NCBI RefSeq assembly: GCF_000243735.2
Contig: NZ_AHMP02000003.1
Coordinates: 3,492,001 to 3,556,000, forward strand
Direction: 5' to 3'
Length of the DNA: 64,000 nucleotides
Source: Leptospira kmetyi serovar Malaysia str. Bejo-Iso9
GTDB taxonomy: Bacteria > Spirochaetota > Leptospiria > Leptospirales > Leptospiraceae
The position numbers were made by a program, and so were the translations under genes. Of the stretch, positions 23,936-43,534 are shown piece by piece. The stretch's first letter is position 1; each line of letters starts with the position of its first letter. The notes below the pieces were generated by a model. That model saw nothing but the letters and a program-made list of their open reading frames with translations. It searched no databases and was not told where the DNA came from.

Positions 23936-26254
23936 TTATCTAAAAACCGCGAAGCTCGTAAGATACAAGGCGCCGCCGAGAATCGAGGCCGCGACCGCAA
24001 ATCTAAGAAAACCAGGAATCAATCCGTCCGCGGTTTGAAAGCGATCCCATAGATCCAAACGTTTTTGAAGTTTGCGTTCTTGGCCCGGAGTCATCGTTGG
24101 ATAATCGGAAACCGCTTTCGACGGCGCGGGCGCGGGTCCCAATTCCGTTTTCGGGTTTTTGATTTTTTCAGCGATTTTGGATTCCGCGATCAATAACTTT
24201 TCCAAGCTGATCTGTTTGAGCGCGTAAAGAATTCCGATGGCCTCGTCGATCCAAGAATCGACGACCTCCAACCATTTCTGCATGTTGTCTTCCGTCGCCG
24301 GAGTAAATTCGAATTTGCTAAAACCGGAACTCCAATCCTTGAGTTCCAGTTTTTCCAATATCTCGGAATCTAATATTATACTTTCCTTATGTTTATGGAT
24401 TTCCGCGAGAGCGTTGTAAACCTGATTGCCCGCCGATACGAGACGAAGCAATTCGGCGGAACTTACGTGACGATCGGCGGTGACGACCGCGTATACGTTG
24501 TTCAATAAACCTCTGCTGTCCTCCAAGTTGGCTCTTAAATGATCCGCGTAATGGAGAATCTCCAACAAACCCCGCAAATATTCGGGCCAACCTTGACCGA
24601 TCGTTTCCGCGGCTCTGAGATATGCGGAACGACATTTTTGATCGTGTTCGAAAATTTTGGCGTATGTTTGTTCGCAATCCTGATCCAGTTCTTGGATCAC
24701 ACCGGTCAGTTCCCGTTTTTTCAATTCTCTTCCGCGAAACCGTATGATTCCGTCGGGCGGAGTATAATATCCTTCGTGAAGCGCGGTTAAAAGATTCTTT
24801 TCCTTTTCCAAAGAACGGATTCTTTCCAGTTGTTCGGATAAACTCGGAGGATAAAGACTTTCTAATGTTTCTTTCACGTCCCCAATCGGATGTTCGTAAT
24901 AACGCCTTGGAGATGACGCATAACGTGTAAAGGATCTTCCGAGATACGCTCCTCTGTATTTGCTGTTGAGATATTCCTTTGCATAGAACTTATCCACCGC
25001 GTCGAGAATTTCGGGATCCTGTTTGAATTCGGTTCCGAAGGCGGAAAGAATCCGATCCGTAAACTTCTCGCGCAAAGATTCCGCGTCGTCGAAGATCAGC
25101 CAGCTGCTTCGATCGTCCAAAACTCCTGGAACGTATCTTTTTTTCGCATTCGCTTCCCGTTCGTGATTGTACGGATGGGTCGCCCACATTCTCGGAGGTT
25201 GTGCGATCTCGGAAGTGAAGACGCGATGACGTTCCGGATTCTCCGAAGGAAGTACGGGAACCGAACCGTAATCGGGATTGTTCCAAAGTTTTCGGGAATG
25301 ATCGATGATTCTGGATTGAATCGGAAAAATATCCTTCGCCGATTTTCCGGATCGAACCTGATCGGAAATAAAACCCTGTGTGGTTTCCCAAGCTTCGTCC
25401 GCGGCTTGCAGTTTATGCAACGCGTGGATCAACGCGTCGCTTCCCGTCACGGAAACCGCGACCAAGTCCGCTTGAAATTCCATCTCGCGCGAAAGAGCTC
25501 TTTGTGCTAATACGACAATGTTGAAAACGGATTCCAAAGCGGATCTCAAAGACCAGATGATTAAACGAAGAATCCATCCGATCCAAGCGACCCGAATGTC
25601 GAAACGCGAAACAGAAAGTAAAAAATTATCCAACGCGTCCCTGCTTCCGATCAGATGAGAAGCGACTTGTTGCGCGATGTACATCCAGTTTCCGACGGCC
25701 ATACTACGTTGTGCGAAATGTCCGAACTCGTGCGCCAACACGGCTTTCAATTCGCTGATGCTCAAAACGTTTACGAGCGCGAGTCCGATTTCCAAATTCT
25801 TTTTGGAAGGAAAGATGAAGTTGAGAACGGAAAGATCGTAGAACACGCAAGCGTTCACCTGAGGAGAAAGAAAAACCCGATGCGGTCTTGGAGCCCCGGT
25901 TTCATCCGCCAATCGATGCAGAAAGTGAAACAACTGCGGTTGTGTTTCCTGAGTGATTTCGAACGGATCTCCCAAGTTTCCTTTTTTAACGAAGAATAGG
26001 GCCTTGATCATAAAGAGCGCGATCAAACCCGAACCGATTCCCGCCACCCAAGAATAAATTTCCCATCCCGGACCGAAACCGTGCGCGAACAAAGAATAAG
26101 AAGCCCAGGCGAACCATCCGCATAAGGCGAGATAAACGAGAATAAAAAGAATCAAACCGAGAACGGTAAACCAAAGATTGCGTTTATGCGCCGGATTTAA
26201 ACCAGTGAGATCCGATGGTACATGCGCGGGATTAGCGGGGTACAAATGATCCAT
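23936..26254 (-). CDS. Large M48-family membrane metallopeptidase
   Basis: The 772-residue protein has two N-terminal helices (about 27-55 and 68-90) and a peptidase unit with the zinc motif HEFGH at 175-179 (AVLAHEFGHFAQRS). The glutamate zinc ligand region follows in SREMEFQADLVAV (E-x-x-A-D). A C-terminal helix lies about 20 residues from the end. HtpX/M48 proteins degrade damaged membrane proteins, but this one is more than twice HtpX size. About 450 residues after the peptidase unit are of unrecognised, mostly helical type. The ATG at 26252-26254 (MDHLYPANP) has AAGGAAG upstream. It stands alone on its transcript as far as can be seen. Confidence 0.82.
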   Translation of the reverse strand: MDHLYPANPAHVPSDLTGLNPAHKRNLWFTVLGLILFILVYLALCGWFAWASYSLFAHGFGPGWEIYSWVAGIGSGLIALFMIKALFFVKKGNLGDPFEITQETQPQLFHFLHRLADETGAPRPHRVFLSPQVNACVFYDLSVLNFIFPSKKNLEIGLALVNVLSISELKAVLAHEFGHFAQRSMAVGNWMYIAQQVASHLIGSRDALDNFLLSVSRFDIRVAWIGWILRLIIWSLRSALESVFNIVVLAQRALSREMEFQADLVAVSVTGSDALIHALHKLQAADEAWETTQGFISDQVRSGKSAKDIFPIQSRIIDHSRKLWNNPDYGSVPVLPSENPERHRVFTSEIAQPPRMWATHPYNHEREANAKKRYVPGVLDDRSSWLIFDDAESLREKFTDRILSAFGTEFKQDPEILDAVDKFYAKEYLNSKYRGAYLGRSFTRYASSPRRYYEHPIGDVKETLESLYPPSLSEQLERIRSLEKEKNLLTALHEGYYTPPDGIIRFRGRELKKRELTGVIQELDQDCEQTYAKIFEHDQKCRSAYLRAAETIGQGWPEYLRGLLEILHYADHLRANLEDSRGLLNNVYAVVTADRHVSSAELLRLVSAGNQVYNALAEIHKHKESIILDSEILEKLELKDWSSGFSKFEFTPATEDNMQKWLEVVDSWIDEAIGILYALKQISLEKLLIAESKIAEKIKNPKTELGPAPAPSKAVSDYPTMTPGQERKLQKRLDLWDRFQTADGLIPGFLRFAVAASILGGALYLTSFAVFR

Positions 26255-26398
26255 AACAACTTCCTTGAATTCGAGGATTTTGCGACTGCCCATTCTATCG
26301 GTAAAGTAAGAAACGAAAGACACAAAATGAAAAGAACCGGCGGAACCGGCGTAGAGAAGACGAATATTTAGATTGACGCTTCCGTTTCTTTGCGCGAA

Positions 26399-26896
<498 letters not shown>

Positions 26897-26911
26897 TTTT
26901 TTTCTAAGACC

Positions 26912-27669
26912 TTGTTGACCCCTCCGGAAATCAGCCGGTATTCCCGGAACATTCTTCTGGATGAAGTAAAACGCAAGGGTCAGGAAACTCTTAAGTCCTC
27001 TCGCATCACCGTGATCGGAGCGGGGGGATTGGGTTCTCCGGTTCTTTATTATCTCGCCGCCGCCGGTGTCGGAAAGATTCGAGTCGTGGACTCGGATATC
27101 GTGGACACGACCAATCTTCAAAGACAGATTCTTTTCAAACATTCCGAGATCGGTTCTTCCAAATCGGAATCCGCAAAACATAGAATCGAAGAATTAAATC
27201 CTTACATAGAAATCGAATCCGTTCCCGTTCGTTTCAGCGCTGATAACGCGGAGAATCTTTTGAAGGACAGCGATCTCGTTTTGGAAGGTTCGGATAATTT
27301 CGAAACCAAGTTTCTCGTAAACGACGTATGTTGTTCTTTGAAAATTCCGTTTCTCATCGCGGGCATTCTCCGTTTCGACGGAATGGTTTTGGGAGTTCGT
27401 CCCGGAATCGATCCTTGTTATAGGTGTATCTACGAAACACTTCCGCCCGCGAACGCGATCCCGAGTTGTTCCGAGGCCGGAGTGATCGGAAGTATGGCGG
27501 GAATCATAGGAAGCATTCAAGCCACCGAGGCGGTAAAGTTTCTATTGGGATTGGTCCGGGAGGAATCGAAAGGAGTTTTCGGTTCCATTCTCCAGTTGGA
27601 AGCGAAATCCATGGAATTCCATAAGGTTTCTCTAATGCGTCGTTCCGACTGTAAAAGTTGCGCACATAT

Positions 27670-27673
<4 letters not shown>
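26912..27673 (+). CDS. ThiF/MoeB/HesA-family adenylyltransferase (E1-like)
   Basis: The 253-residue protein has the E1-like Rossmann motif VIGAGGLGSPVLYYLAAAGVG, the DTTNLQRQILF segment with the ATP-binding Arg, and 'EGSDNFETKFLVND'. A zinc site is formed by two Cys pairs, CYRC and C-terminal CKSC. Such enzymes adenylate the C-terminal Gly-Gly of a sulfur carrier (ThiS, MoaD) for thiamine, molybdopterin or cysteine synthesis. No sulfur-carrier gene is adjacent here, so the partner is unknown. The start is a TTG at 26912 or 26915; neither has a strong ribosome-binding site. The stop overlaps the next ATG as ATGA. Confidence 0.85.
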
Positions 27674-27980
<307 letters not shown>

Positions 27981-27999
<19 letters not shown>

Positions 28000-29342
28000 T
28001 TCGCACCGACTTGAAAATACGTAAGAATCGTTTTCGAATCGTGTAAGATCGGAATTAGAATTCTCGGTCCGAAAATTTTAAGACCGATCTGCTCCGTATT
28101 ACCCTCGTTATCAGAAATATAACCGGTTTGAAGCGTGTTCTTCAAATTCATGTTGCTCGTTTCCGCGAATAAACTCAGGTTGTTGTAAACCTTCGCGGAA
28201 AGTCTGAGATTGACCTCGGTTCCCTTGGAGCTCCACCAATAATCCAAACCGGTCGCGTTGAGTTGGACAACTCCTATGGAATTGTCGGTCTTGTATTCGT
28301 AGTTTTTGGAAGAGGACGGAGTCGTTCCGCTGATTTTCAGGATTTGTCCTTGCAGGGAAAATCTCTCCAAAAACTTAAATTCGAAACCGATTCCGAAACT
28401 TCCGCCTCGGAACGTGCTCGTATATTCGCGAAAGCTAATGCGATTCGGATTCATTCCGGTCGTGGTGATTCCGCCCAAACTGTCCACTTCCTCGCTGGTT
28501 CTCGTCCAGATTCTTTCCACTCCGCCCACGACTTGAAGATCCAAAACGGGATGCGGATACGGAGTAAAACCGACCCTCGAAGAAACTTTTTGAAACTTAG
28601 TGTGCGCGTCTCCCATAAGAATATTTACGGCTCGATCTCCTCCCGAAGAACCGCCCGAACCGCCGCTACTTCCATAGGATAAGGTTTGAAAACCGCTCGG
28701 ATCTATGGTTCCTTTCGCTTCCGTTCCTCTCAGCTCGAACGTAAAACGGTTCCAAGCGTATTTGATCCGGGTCGTAGAACTGCTGTTAGACGATTTATAG
28801 GGATTGGTGAGAATTTCCGCCTGACCGGAGCTGCTGAATAAAAGTCCCGCGTATTGAATGGTTTGATAAAAAGGTCGTAACTCGGTTTGTTCTTTTCCGC
28901 TTCCGACTCCGAACGAGGCTTCCAAATAATGCCGTTTCGAATTGACGAGTTCCTGTTCGCGTTTCTTGGCTTTCTCTTCCTTGGCTTTGAGTTTTTCCTC
29001 GTCGACTTTTCTTTTTTCCGATTCCGCCTTTTGTTTTTCAGCGAGTTCGGCTTCTTCTTTTTTCTTTTTGTCGGCTTCCTCTTTTTCGATCTTCTGAGCT
29101 TCTTCCTTTTTGGAAGTGGGTTCCGCGATTTTTGCGAAGGAAATCTTTTTGATCTGGGATTTTTTATAAACCTTGATGGTTCCGTCCGCAAGTTTGAAGG
29201 AAACCGTTTCCTTGTCTTGGCCGACTATGTTTCCGTCCAATTTTTCTCCGGATTTTAAAAGAATGGTTTCGCTTCGAAGAGAAGAAACGGAAAAGACACA
29301 AACACAAAGGACGAAAATGAAGTATGAAATAATTTTTTTCAT
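27981..29342 (-). CDS. Outer-membrane beta-barrel protein with charged coiled-coil N-terminus
   Basis: The 453-residue protein has a signal peptide (about 1-24) and a small beta domain of the form ETILLKSGEKLDGNIVGQD that recurs at the N-termini of several Leptospira envelope proteins. A Lys/Glu-rich helix follows (about 75-135, many KEE/EKA repeats), then about 300 residues of alternating strands ending in YRFDF. A terminal aromatic residue is the usual signal for BAM-mediated insertion. A porin or surface role is likely, but no specific function can be given. The ATG at 29340-29342 begins a normal signal peptide. The frame upstream to 29456 is not supported. Confidence 0.75.
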
Positions 29343-29554
29343 AAGGCTCTTTATCGGAAAGACGTTATCGGGAATGTTAACACAGGGTTTAAATACTGCA
29401 ATTCGATTTAGATTTCCGAAGATTAAATTCGATGGAAAAGAATTTCTTTTTCCCACTTGAGGAAGGCAGATTTTTTGAAATCAAAACGAAACGGAAACCG
29501 AAAAAGTAAGATTACAAGTGTAATAAAAAACCCGAAACGAAAATCGAAAGGTTG

Positions 29555-30586
29555 TTATACGATTCTTTCTTTGAGAAAGGAAACGAGTTTTTCTTCCTTA
29601 TCGAGTTTGTTTTCCAAAAGAAGAATTTTCAGATTCTCCGGAGGTTTTGAAATTTTGACGAGATCCTTTTCGGTGCAAACGAGATAGTCGTAGTTCTTGG
29701 AAATCGTATCCAAAGCGTTTTCGTCTTCCATCGTATAAGAATGGTGATCGCGAAACGCTCTGGTTTCCAACTCGAAGGGTTGGAATTTGCGGATCATCGA
29801 AAAGAAAACTTCCGGGTTTCCGATTCCGGTAAACGCGTAGATTCTTTTACCGTATAGAATTTTGGGAGAATCCAACTGCAGGTCCGGCGATAAAAGTTTA
29901 TCCGGCTCCGAAGTAAAACGAAGAATTCCTTTCGGAAATTTCTTTTGTATGTTCTGTACGGTTCTTTCCACGGAAGGTTCGTATTTGGAAAACACGATCC
30001 AATCGGCTCTACTCAAAGAGGAAACGGGTTCTCTCAGATTTCCGGCGGGGATCAGAAATCGTTCCTTATGAATTTTACTCGAATCCAATAATACGACATC
30101 GATATCCCGTTCCAATCTGTGATGTTGAAACCCGTCGTCCAAGATCACGATTGTGTTTTCTTTTAGGTCCGATTCTTTTTTAAACCGAAGATAGGACGCG
30201 AGTCTGTCCCGTCCGATCCAAACTTCGGCGAACGGAAGATGTTTTTTTAAAAGAAGAGGTTCGTCTCCGGCCTCTCTCGGACTCGATTGTTGCGTTACCC
30301 TATGTCCGTTTTTGGAACCCGCGGCTCCGTAACCTCTGGACAATAATACGATTTTCTTTTCGGGAAATTCCTTATGGATGAGTTTTGCGAGATGGATCGA
30401 AAAGGGAGTTTTGCCCGTTCCTCCCATGGAAAGATTTCCCACGCTGATCACGAACGCTTCGGGAAGTTTTTGTTTTTGTGTAAACTTCTGATCGAGGATA
30501 AAAATTCCTCGGTATACGAACGACAACGCGTAGAGAATCGGAAACAAAACGACGTGCAGAAGTGAAAGCGGGGTGAAGGATTTCAT
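29555..30586 (-). CDS. lpxK: Tetraacyldisaccharide 4'-kinase
   Basis: LpxK phosphorylates the 4' position of the lipid A disaccharide on the inner face of the cytoplasmic membrane. The 343-residue protein has an N-terminal membrane anchor (about 5-25) and the P-loop GNLSMGGTGKTP (about 51-62). It also has 'ILLSRGYG'-type (VLLSRGYGAAG), 'GDEPLLL', and 'ILDDGFQHHRLERDIDVVLLD', the family signature. The gene follows the MsbA-like exporter by 23 bp on the same strand, the classic msbA-lpxK pairing. Leptospira lipid A is known to be unusual in its phosphate groups, yet this enzyme retains its motifs. Confidence 0.94.
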   Translation of the reverse strand: MKSFTPLSLLHVVLFPILYALSFVYRGIFILDQKFTQKQKLPEAFVISVGNLSMGGTGKTPFSIHLAKLIHKEFPEKKIVLLSRGYGAAGSKNGHRVTQQSSPREAGDEPLLLKKHLPFAEVWIGRDRLASYLRFKKESDLKENTIVILDDGFQHHRLERDIDVVLLDSSKIHKERFLIPAGNLREPVSSLSRADWIVFSKYEPSVERTVQNIQKKFPKGILRFTSEPDKLLSPDLQLDSPKILYGKRIYAFTGIGNPEVFFSMIRKFQPFELETRAFRDHHSYTMEDENALDTISKNYDYLVCTEKDLVKISKPPENLKILLLENKLDKEEKLVSFLKERIV

Positions 30587-30609
30587 TAGAAAATTAGAAT
30601 ATTTTAAAA

Positions 30610-34034
<3,425 letters not shown>

Positions 34035-34057
<23 letters not shown>

Positions 34058-36473
34058 ACTCGGGAAGTTCCAATTCCACCGAATCTCCGTCGCCTTCCTC
34101 CGCTTGCGGAAGAATCGTTCTTTCGCTCGTGGACGTTCCCGGCTCTTGTAAAGAATTTTCCTGCGCGGTCGCAGAGGTCGCACCGGAAGGAGCGGGCGGT
34201 TGTTCTCCGATATAATAATACTGACCGTACAACGGATACGTGCAAGGTACGGAAGAATGGAGCAACAAGCCCGTGTCTCCGCAAACGTCCACTTTCACAA
34301 AATCGCCGTTAAACGGTTTGATGAGAGTTTCGGGAAATCCTATGTTTCTTGCGACGTAACTCGCATAACGAAACCAAATGTTTCCGCTGATCGCAGAACC
34401 CGAACCTTCAAAGGGAGCGCCCACGTCGTTTCCGATCCACACTGTGGTCACCAAATCCGGATTCACTCCCGCAAACCAAGCGTCTCTCACTCCTTTACGA
34501 GATCCCCATTTTTTACGCGCTTCTTTCGGAGATTGAACGGTTCCCGTTTTGCCTCCCATCGGAAACGAATCTTCCGATTTGAGTTTGAGCTTCATCGTTC
34601 CCTGTTCGCTTAACACCGCTTCGAGAAGATTGATCGTTTCCGCACAAGCGACGGGATCGAGGATTTGAACTGCTTCATTCGGATCCTTGAGGGGAGCGGA
34701 GAACATTTCGCTTCCTTCGAAGTCCGTGATTCTTAGGATTTGAACGGGGCTTACTTTTTTTCCGCCGTTTGCGATCGTCGCGTAGATCAAAGCGAGTTCC
34801 ATCGGAGACAATTCTCCCGACCCGAGCGCGAGAGAAAGATTGGGTTGGAATCTTTTTTCAAGGGTCGCCTTGTCGATGTCGAGGATCATCGAAACTTTTT
34901 CCAAAAAGTCGTTCACTCCGAATTCGTTTAACAATTTTACGGCGATCGTGTTGATCGATTGGGCGAACGCGATTCTTGCGGTGACTTCCCCTTTGTAACC
35001 TCTATACCAGTTCTTAGGGGAATAACCTCTGATATTGATTTCCTCGTCCACGACCTTGGAAGAAGGAGTGATGATTCGATTCTCGAAAGCGATCGCGTAA
35101 ACGAGCGCCTTGATCGTGGAACCCGGTTGTCTGAGCGCGGACACGGCGCGGTTGAGTCTGAATATATTAGAAATCTTGTAACTACCGACCATCGCCTCGA
35201 TATAACCGTTGTTCGGGTTGATCGAGATCAAGGAACCGTTCATGTTGTCTATGATGGATTGTTGGATTCTCGCCTCTTCGGAGTCGCCTTTTTTCAGGTA
35301 ATTTGCTTTAACATCCCCGAGTTTTTTACGAACCGATTCGATTCCTTCCCGAAGCGATTTTTCGGCCGCGTCTTGTTTGTCGTAATCGAGAGTCGTGTAA
35401 ACGTTCATCCCTCTCGTTTCGATGTCGATTTCGGAAAACGTATCGAGGATATGCTGACGGATTCCGTAATTAAAATCCGGCGCGAGGTTCACGGTAAAAT
35501 CCTTATCAAAACCGTATCTCGCGATATCGGAAGAATAGAATTCTTTTTCTCCGTCCTTCGTGACCGCGACCTTGTAAAAAGAACGGAATGATTTCACACC
35601 TGCATCCAACTTCTTCGCAAAATTTTTACTGATGCTCGAAGGGTTCGGATGAAGATTTTGATTCTCGGACATAGGAGTTAATACGAGCCTTTGTCTTTTG
35701 AGCGCGGTTTTTAAACTGCGGACCGGATTGTAATTGGAAGGAGCGGGAATGATTCCAACGAGCATCGCGGCTTCTTCCGGAGTCAGTTCCGCCGCGGCCT
35801 TGTTGAAGTAGTAACGACTCGCTTCTTCCACGCCCGTGTTTCCTTCGCCCAAAAAGATACGATTGAGATACATGGAAAGAATGGTGTTCTTATCGAACTG
35901 GCTTTCGAGATAAAACGTACAGTAGAATTCCGTAATCTTATTGAATATGTTTCTCGCGCCGAGATCGAGAGTCAGCTTTGCGAGCTGTTGTGTGATCGTG
36001 GAACCGCCTTGTTTTTGAAACGTTGTGAGGTTGATGAGAATCGCGCGGAGCAGCGCCGTGTAATTGATTCCGTGGTGATTGTAAAATTCGCGGTCCTCGG
36101 AGGAAAGAAGGGCCCACACGATGTTTCCGTGTTCCGCGAGATTGTCCGTGCGGATCGGTTTGAATTTTCTTCTCGAGAATTCTCCGATTAATTTTCCGTT
36201 TCGATCAAGGATTCGGATCGGACGGATCTGACTGACTTCGTAATAATTCGTGACCTCGTTTTTGAACTTGTCGAGATTGGAAACGACTTCGTCCTTTTTC
36301 GTCAGCCAAACGACGTAAGAACCTCCGATCAAAAAAGACGAAACCGAAATTCCGGCAATGATCGAATAACGGAGAATTTGTCTCCAATGCGCTTTGGAAA
36401 AGAGGAATATTTTGAAAAGACTTTCTTTGATCGAAATGAAAGCGGAGAATTTTTTTTCGTTACCGGATGCCAT
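34035..36473 (-). CDS. Bifunctional penicillin-binding protein 1A
   Basis: The 812-residue class A PBP polymerises glycan strands and cross-links stem peptides outside the inner membrane. After one membrane anchor (about 33-57) comes the GT51 glycosyltransferase with the catalytic Glu in SSEDREFYNH, then GGSTITQQLAK and NRIFLGEGNTGVEEASRYYF. The transpeptidase domain has SxxK in RQPGSTIKAL, SxN as QSIN and KTG in GGKTGTVQS. An acidic, Ser/Pro-rich tail of about 50 residues ends the protein, after a Cys pair (CGDTGLLLHSSVPC). It is a single gene and converges on the peptide-binding lipoprotein gene. Confidence 0.92.
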
Positions 36474-36585
36474 CGTTTCCTCTTATCTGCTCGGAGCTCA
36501 GAGAAAGACAATAGAAACCGCCTGAACTTTGTAAAGTATTAGAAATCTTTTCGGATATAATTCCGATCGGAATCTTCTCTGCGAA

Positions 36586-38442
<1,857 letters not shown>

Positions 38443-38514
38443 ACGATATAAACTTCGGAAGAATTTCAAAAGTCCTTAATTCTCCTTTTTCTTGGCAAAA
38501 AACCCCTTCTTGAA

Positions 38515-38530
38515 AATCATGGTCATGATT
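38515..38530. promoter_or_regulatory. Short palindrome between divergent ompA-like and ABC-F genes
   Basis: AATCATG (38515-38521) and CATGATT (38524-38530) are perfect inverted 7-mers separated by GT, in the 110-bp gap between the two divergent starts. It is a plausible dimeric operator site. This is a pattern call only. Confidence 0.35.
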
Positions 38531-38552
38531 CTCCCCTGGCAGGTATTCTCAA

Positions 38553-40187
<1,635 letters not shown>

Positions 40188-40281
40188 CGATCGCCCTCAT
40201 TCGTGAAAAGAGCGTCGTTGAACGAACGCGCTCCGCGCCCGAATCCGAGTTTATTCGATTAACGTAAAATTCTAATATAGT

Positions 40282-41221
<940 letters not shown>

Positions 41222-41491
41222 GCGTCCCGATACTTCTGTGGCTTTTTGAATTTGGTTTTTCAACAAAAAAACGAAGCCGGAATGGGATTTTTGACGTGTT
41301 TTTTGATGTTTCAGACTTTTTCTATGTCGCTTGAAGGAAGAATCACCAAAGAATCCCCGCAACGAGCCTCGAAGCGCTTTCATCTTAGCAAAGTAAGGCG
41401 CCGAATTACCATTCTCCAAAAATAAAAGAGAAGAATTTTTCGAAATTTATGATTCTATCCTTGAAACTTTGGAACTGGCGGTGCTTGAAGA

Positions 41492-42601
<1,110 letters not shown>

Positions 42602-42628
42602 TTTATAAGTTTTCTTTGGAGGAACGAA

Positions 42629-43507
42629 ATGAATCGTGCTATTTTTAATTCTTCTTTCGGCGATCGAAACGTTTCGCTTTGGAAACGTCTTCGATTCGCG
42701 TCGATGTCGATATTCTTTCTTTTCGTATTAACGAGCCCTTCGTTTTCTCAAACGAAAGGAGGTTATTACGCGTTGGTTTATTCCAAAAGCGGAGTGATCG
42801 GTTCGATCGAGTTCAACGGAATGACGATCGTTCCCGAATCGAACAAGGAGGACGTGACCGGTCAGATCGATTTGAACGTTTGGATTCGTCCCGGCGTAAA
42901 CAAGATCAAGGTGAAAGGAATCCGCAAAAGAAAAGAGGACGAGTTCGCTCCTAGAATAAAAGCGATTCTTTATCTCGCGCAGAAGGGGCAGTTCCCGGAC
43001 GAGGGACAAAGGATCGCCGGGTTTGAATGGCAGGAAGGCGAGGGCAAACCGATTCTTCCTTTGGATGAGGAAGTCAGCTTTACTCCGACCGAAGTTCCTC
43101 CTTCGGAACTCTGGAAGATCGCCGAAGATATCGAGTTGAATTCCGAGGATAAGGAAAAGATTCAAAAGTTGATTTCGGATCTATACGACGCTTTTCGGAA
43201 AAAGGACGAGAAAAAACTTTTTGACTTAATGGAATTCAGGGCCAAAGAACTCGCAAAAGCAAGATACGAATCCCAGGAAGAATATACTGAAGATTTGAAA
43301 AAAGGAATTCAGGCGATCTCAAAATCGATCGGCGGTCAATTGGATAAACTCGATCTTAAGAATCTTCAATATCAGGTGATCGCGGATAAGAAGGTGGTTT
43401 TCGTGACTACGAAGTCCGGTAACAGTCCGATCGAAAACAAAAAGAAAGGATATTCCGCTCCGATTCATCTTTCCAAAATTAAGGGAGAATGGATCATTTC
43501 GCGTTAA
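42629..43507 (+). CDS. Secreted protein of unknown function
   Basis: The 292-residue protein has a signal peptide (hydrophobic core about 22-38, ending FSQTKG), so it is periplasmic or surface-exposed. The N-terminal half is beta-rich (GGYYALVYSKSGVIGSIEFNG, LNVWIRPGVNKIKVKG), like a small binding domain. The C-terminal half (about 165-292) is helical and then beta and resembles the SnoaL/NTF2-like layout 'LISDLYDAFRKKDEKKLFDLM'. A GGAGG site lies before the ATG. It probably shares a transcript with the catalase-like gene. I do not recognise a named family. Confidence 0.7.
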   Translation: MNRAIFNSSFGDRNVSLWKRLRFASMSIFFLFVLTSPSFSQTKGGYYALVYSKSGVIGSIEFNGMTIVPESNKEDVTGQIDLNVWIRPGVNKIKVKGIRKRKEDEFAPRIKAILYLAQKGQFPDEGQRIAGFEWQEGEGKPILPLDEEVSFTPTEVPPSELWKIAEDIELNSEDKEKIQKLISDLYDAFRKKDEKKLFDLMEFRAKELAKARYESQEEYTEDLKKGIQAISKSIGGQLDKLDLKNLQYQVIADKKVVFVTTKSGNSPIENKKKGYSAPIHLSKIKGEWIISR

Positions 43508-43534
43508 AAAATCGATCATGAATCCGTTTGCGAG

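Noticed and set aside
29010..29120. Repetitive Lys/Glu codons in the outer-membrane protein gene as a tandem DNA repeat or CRISPR
   Set aside because: The DNA is only loosely periodic, has no spacer structure and encodes a charged helix in frame with the barrel gene.
40210..40233. Hairpin between the ABC-F and rdgB genes
   Set aside because: The stem is only about six pairs with interruptions and no T-tract follows, so I do not call a terminator.
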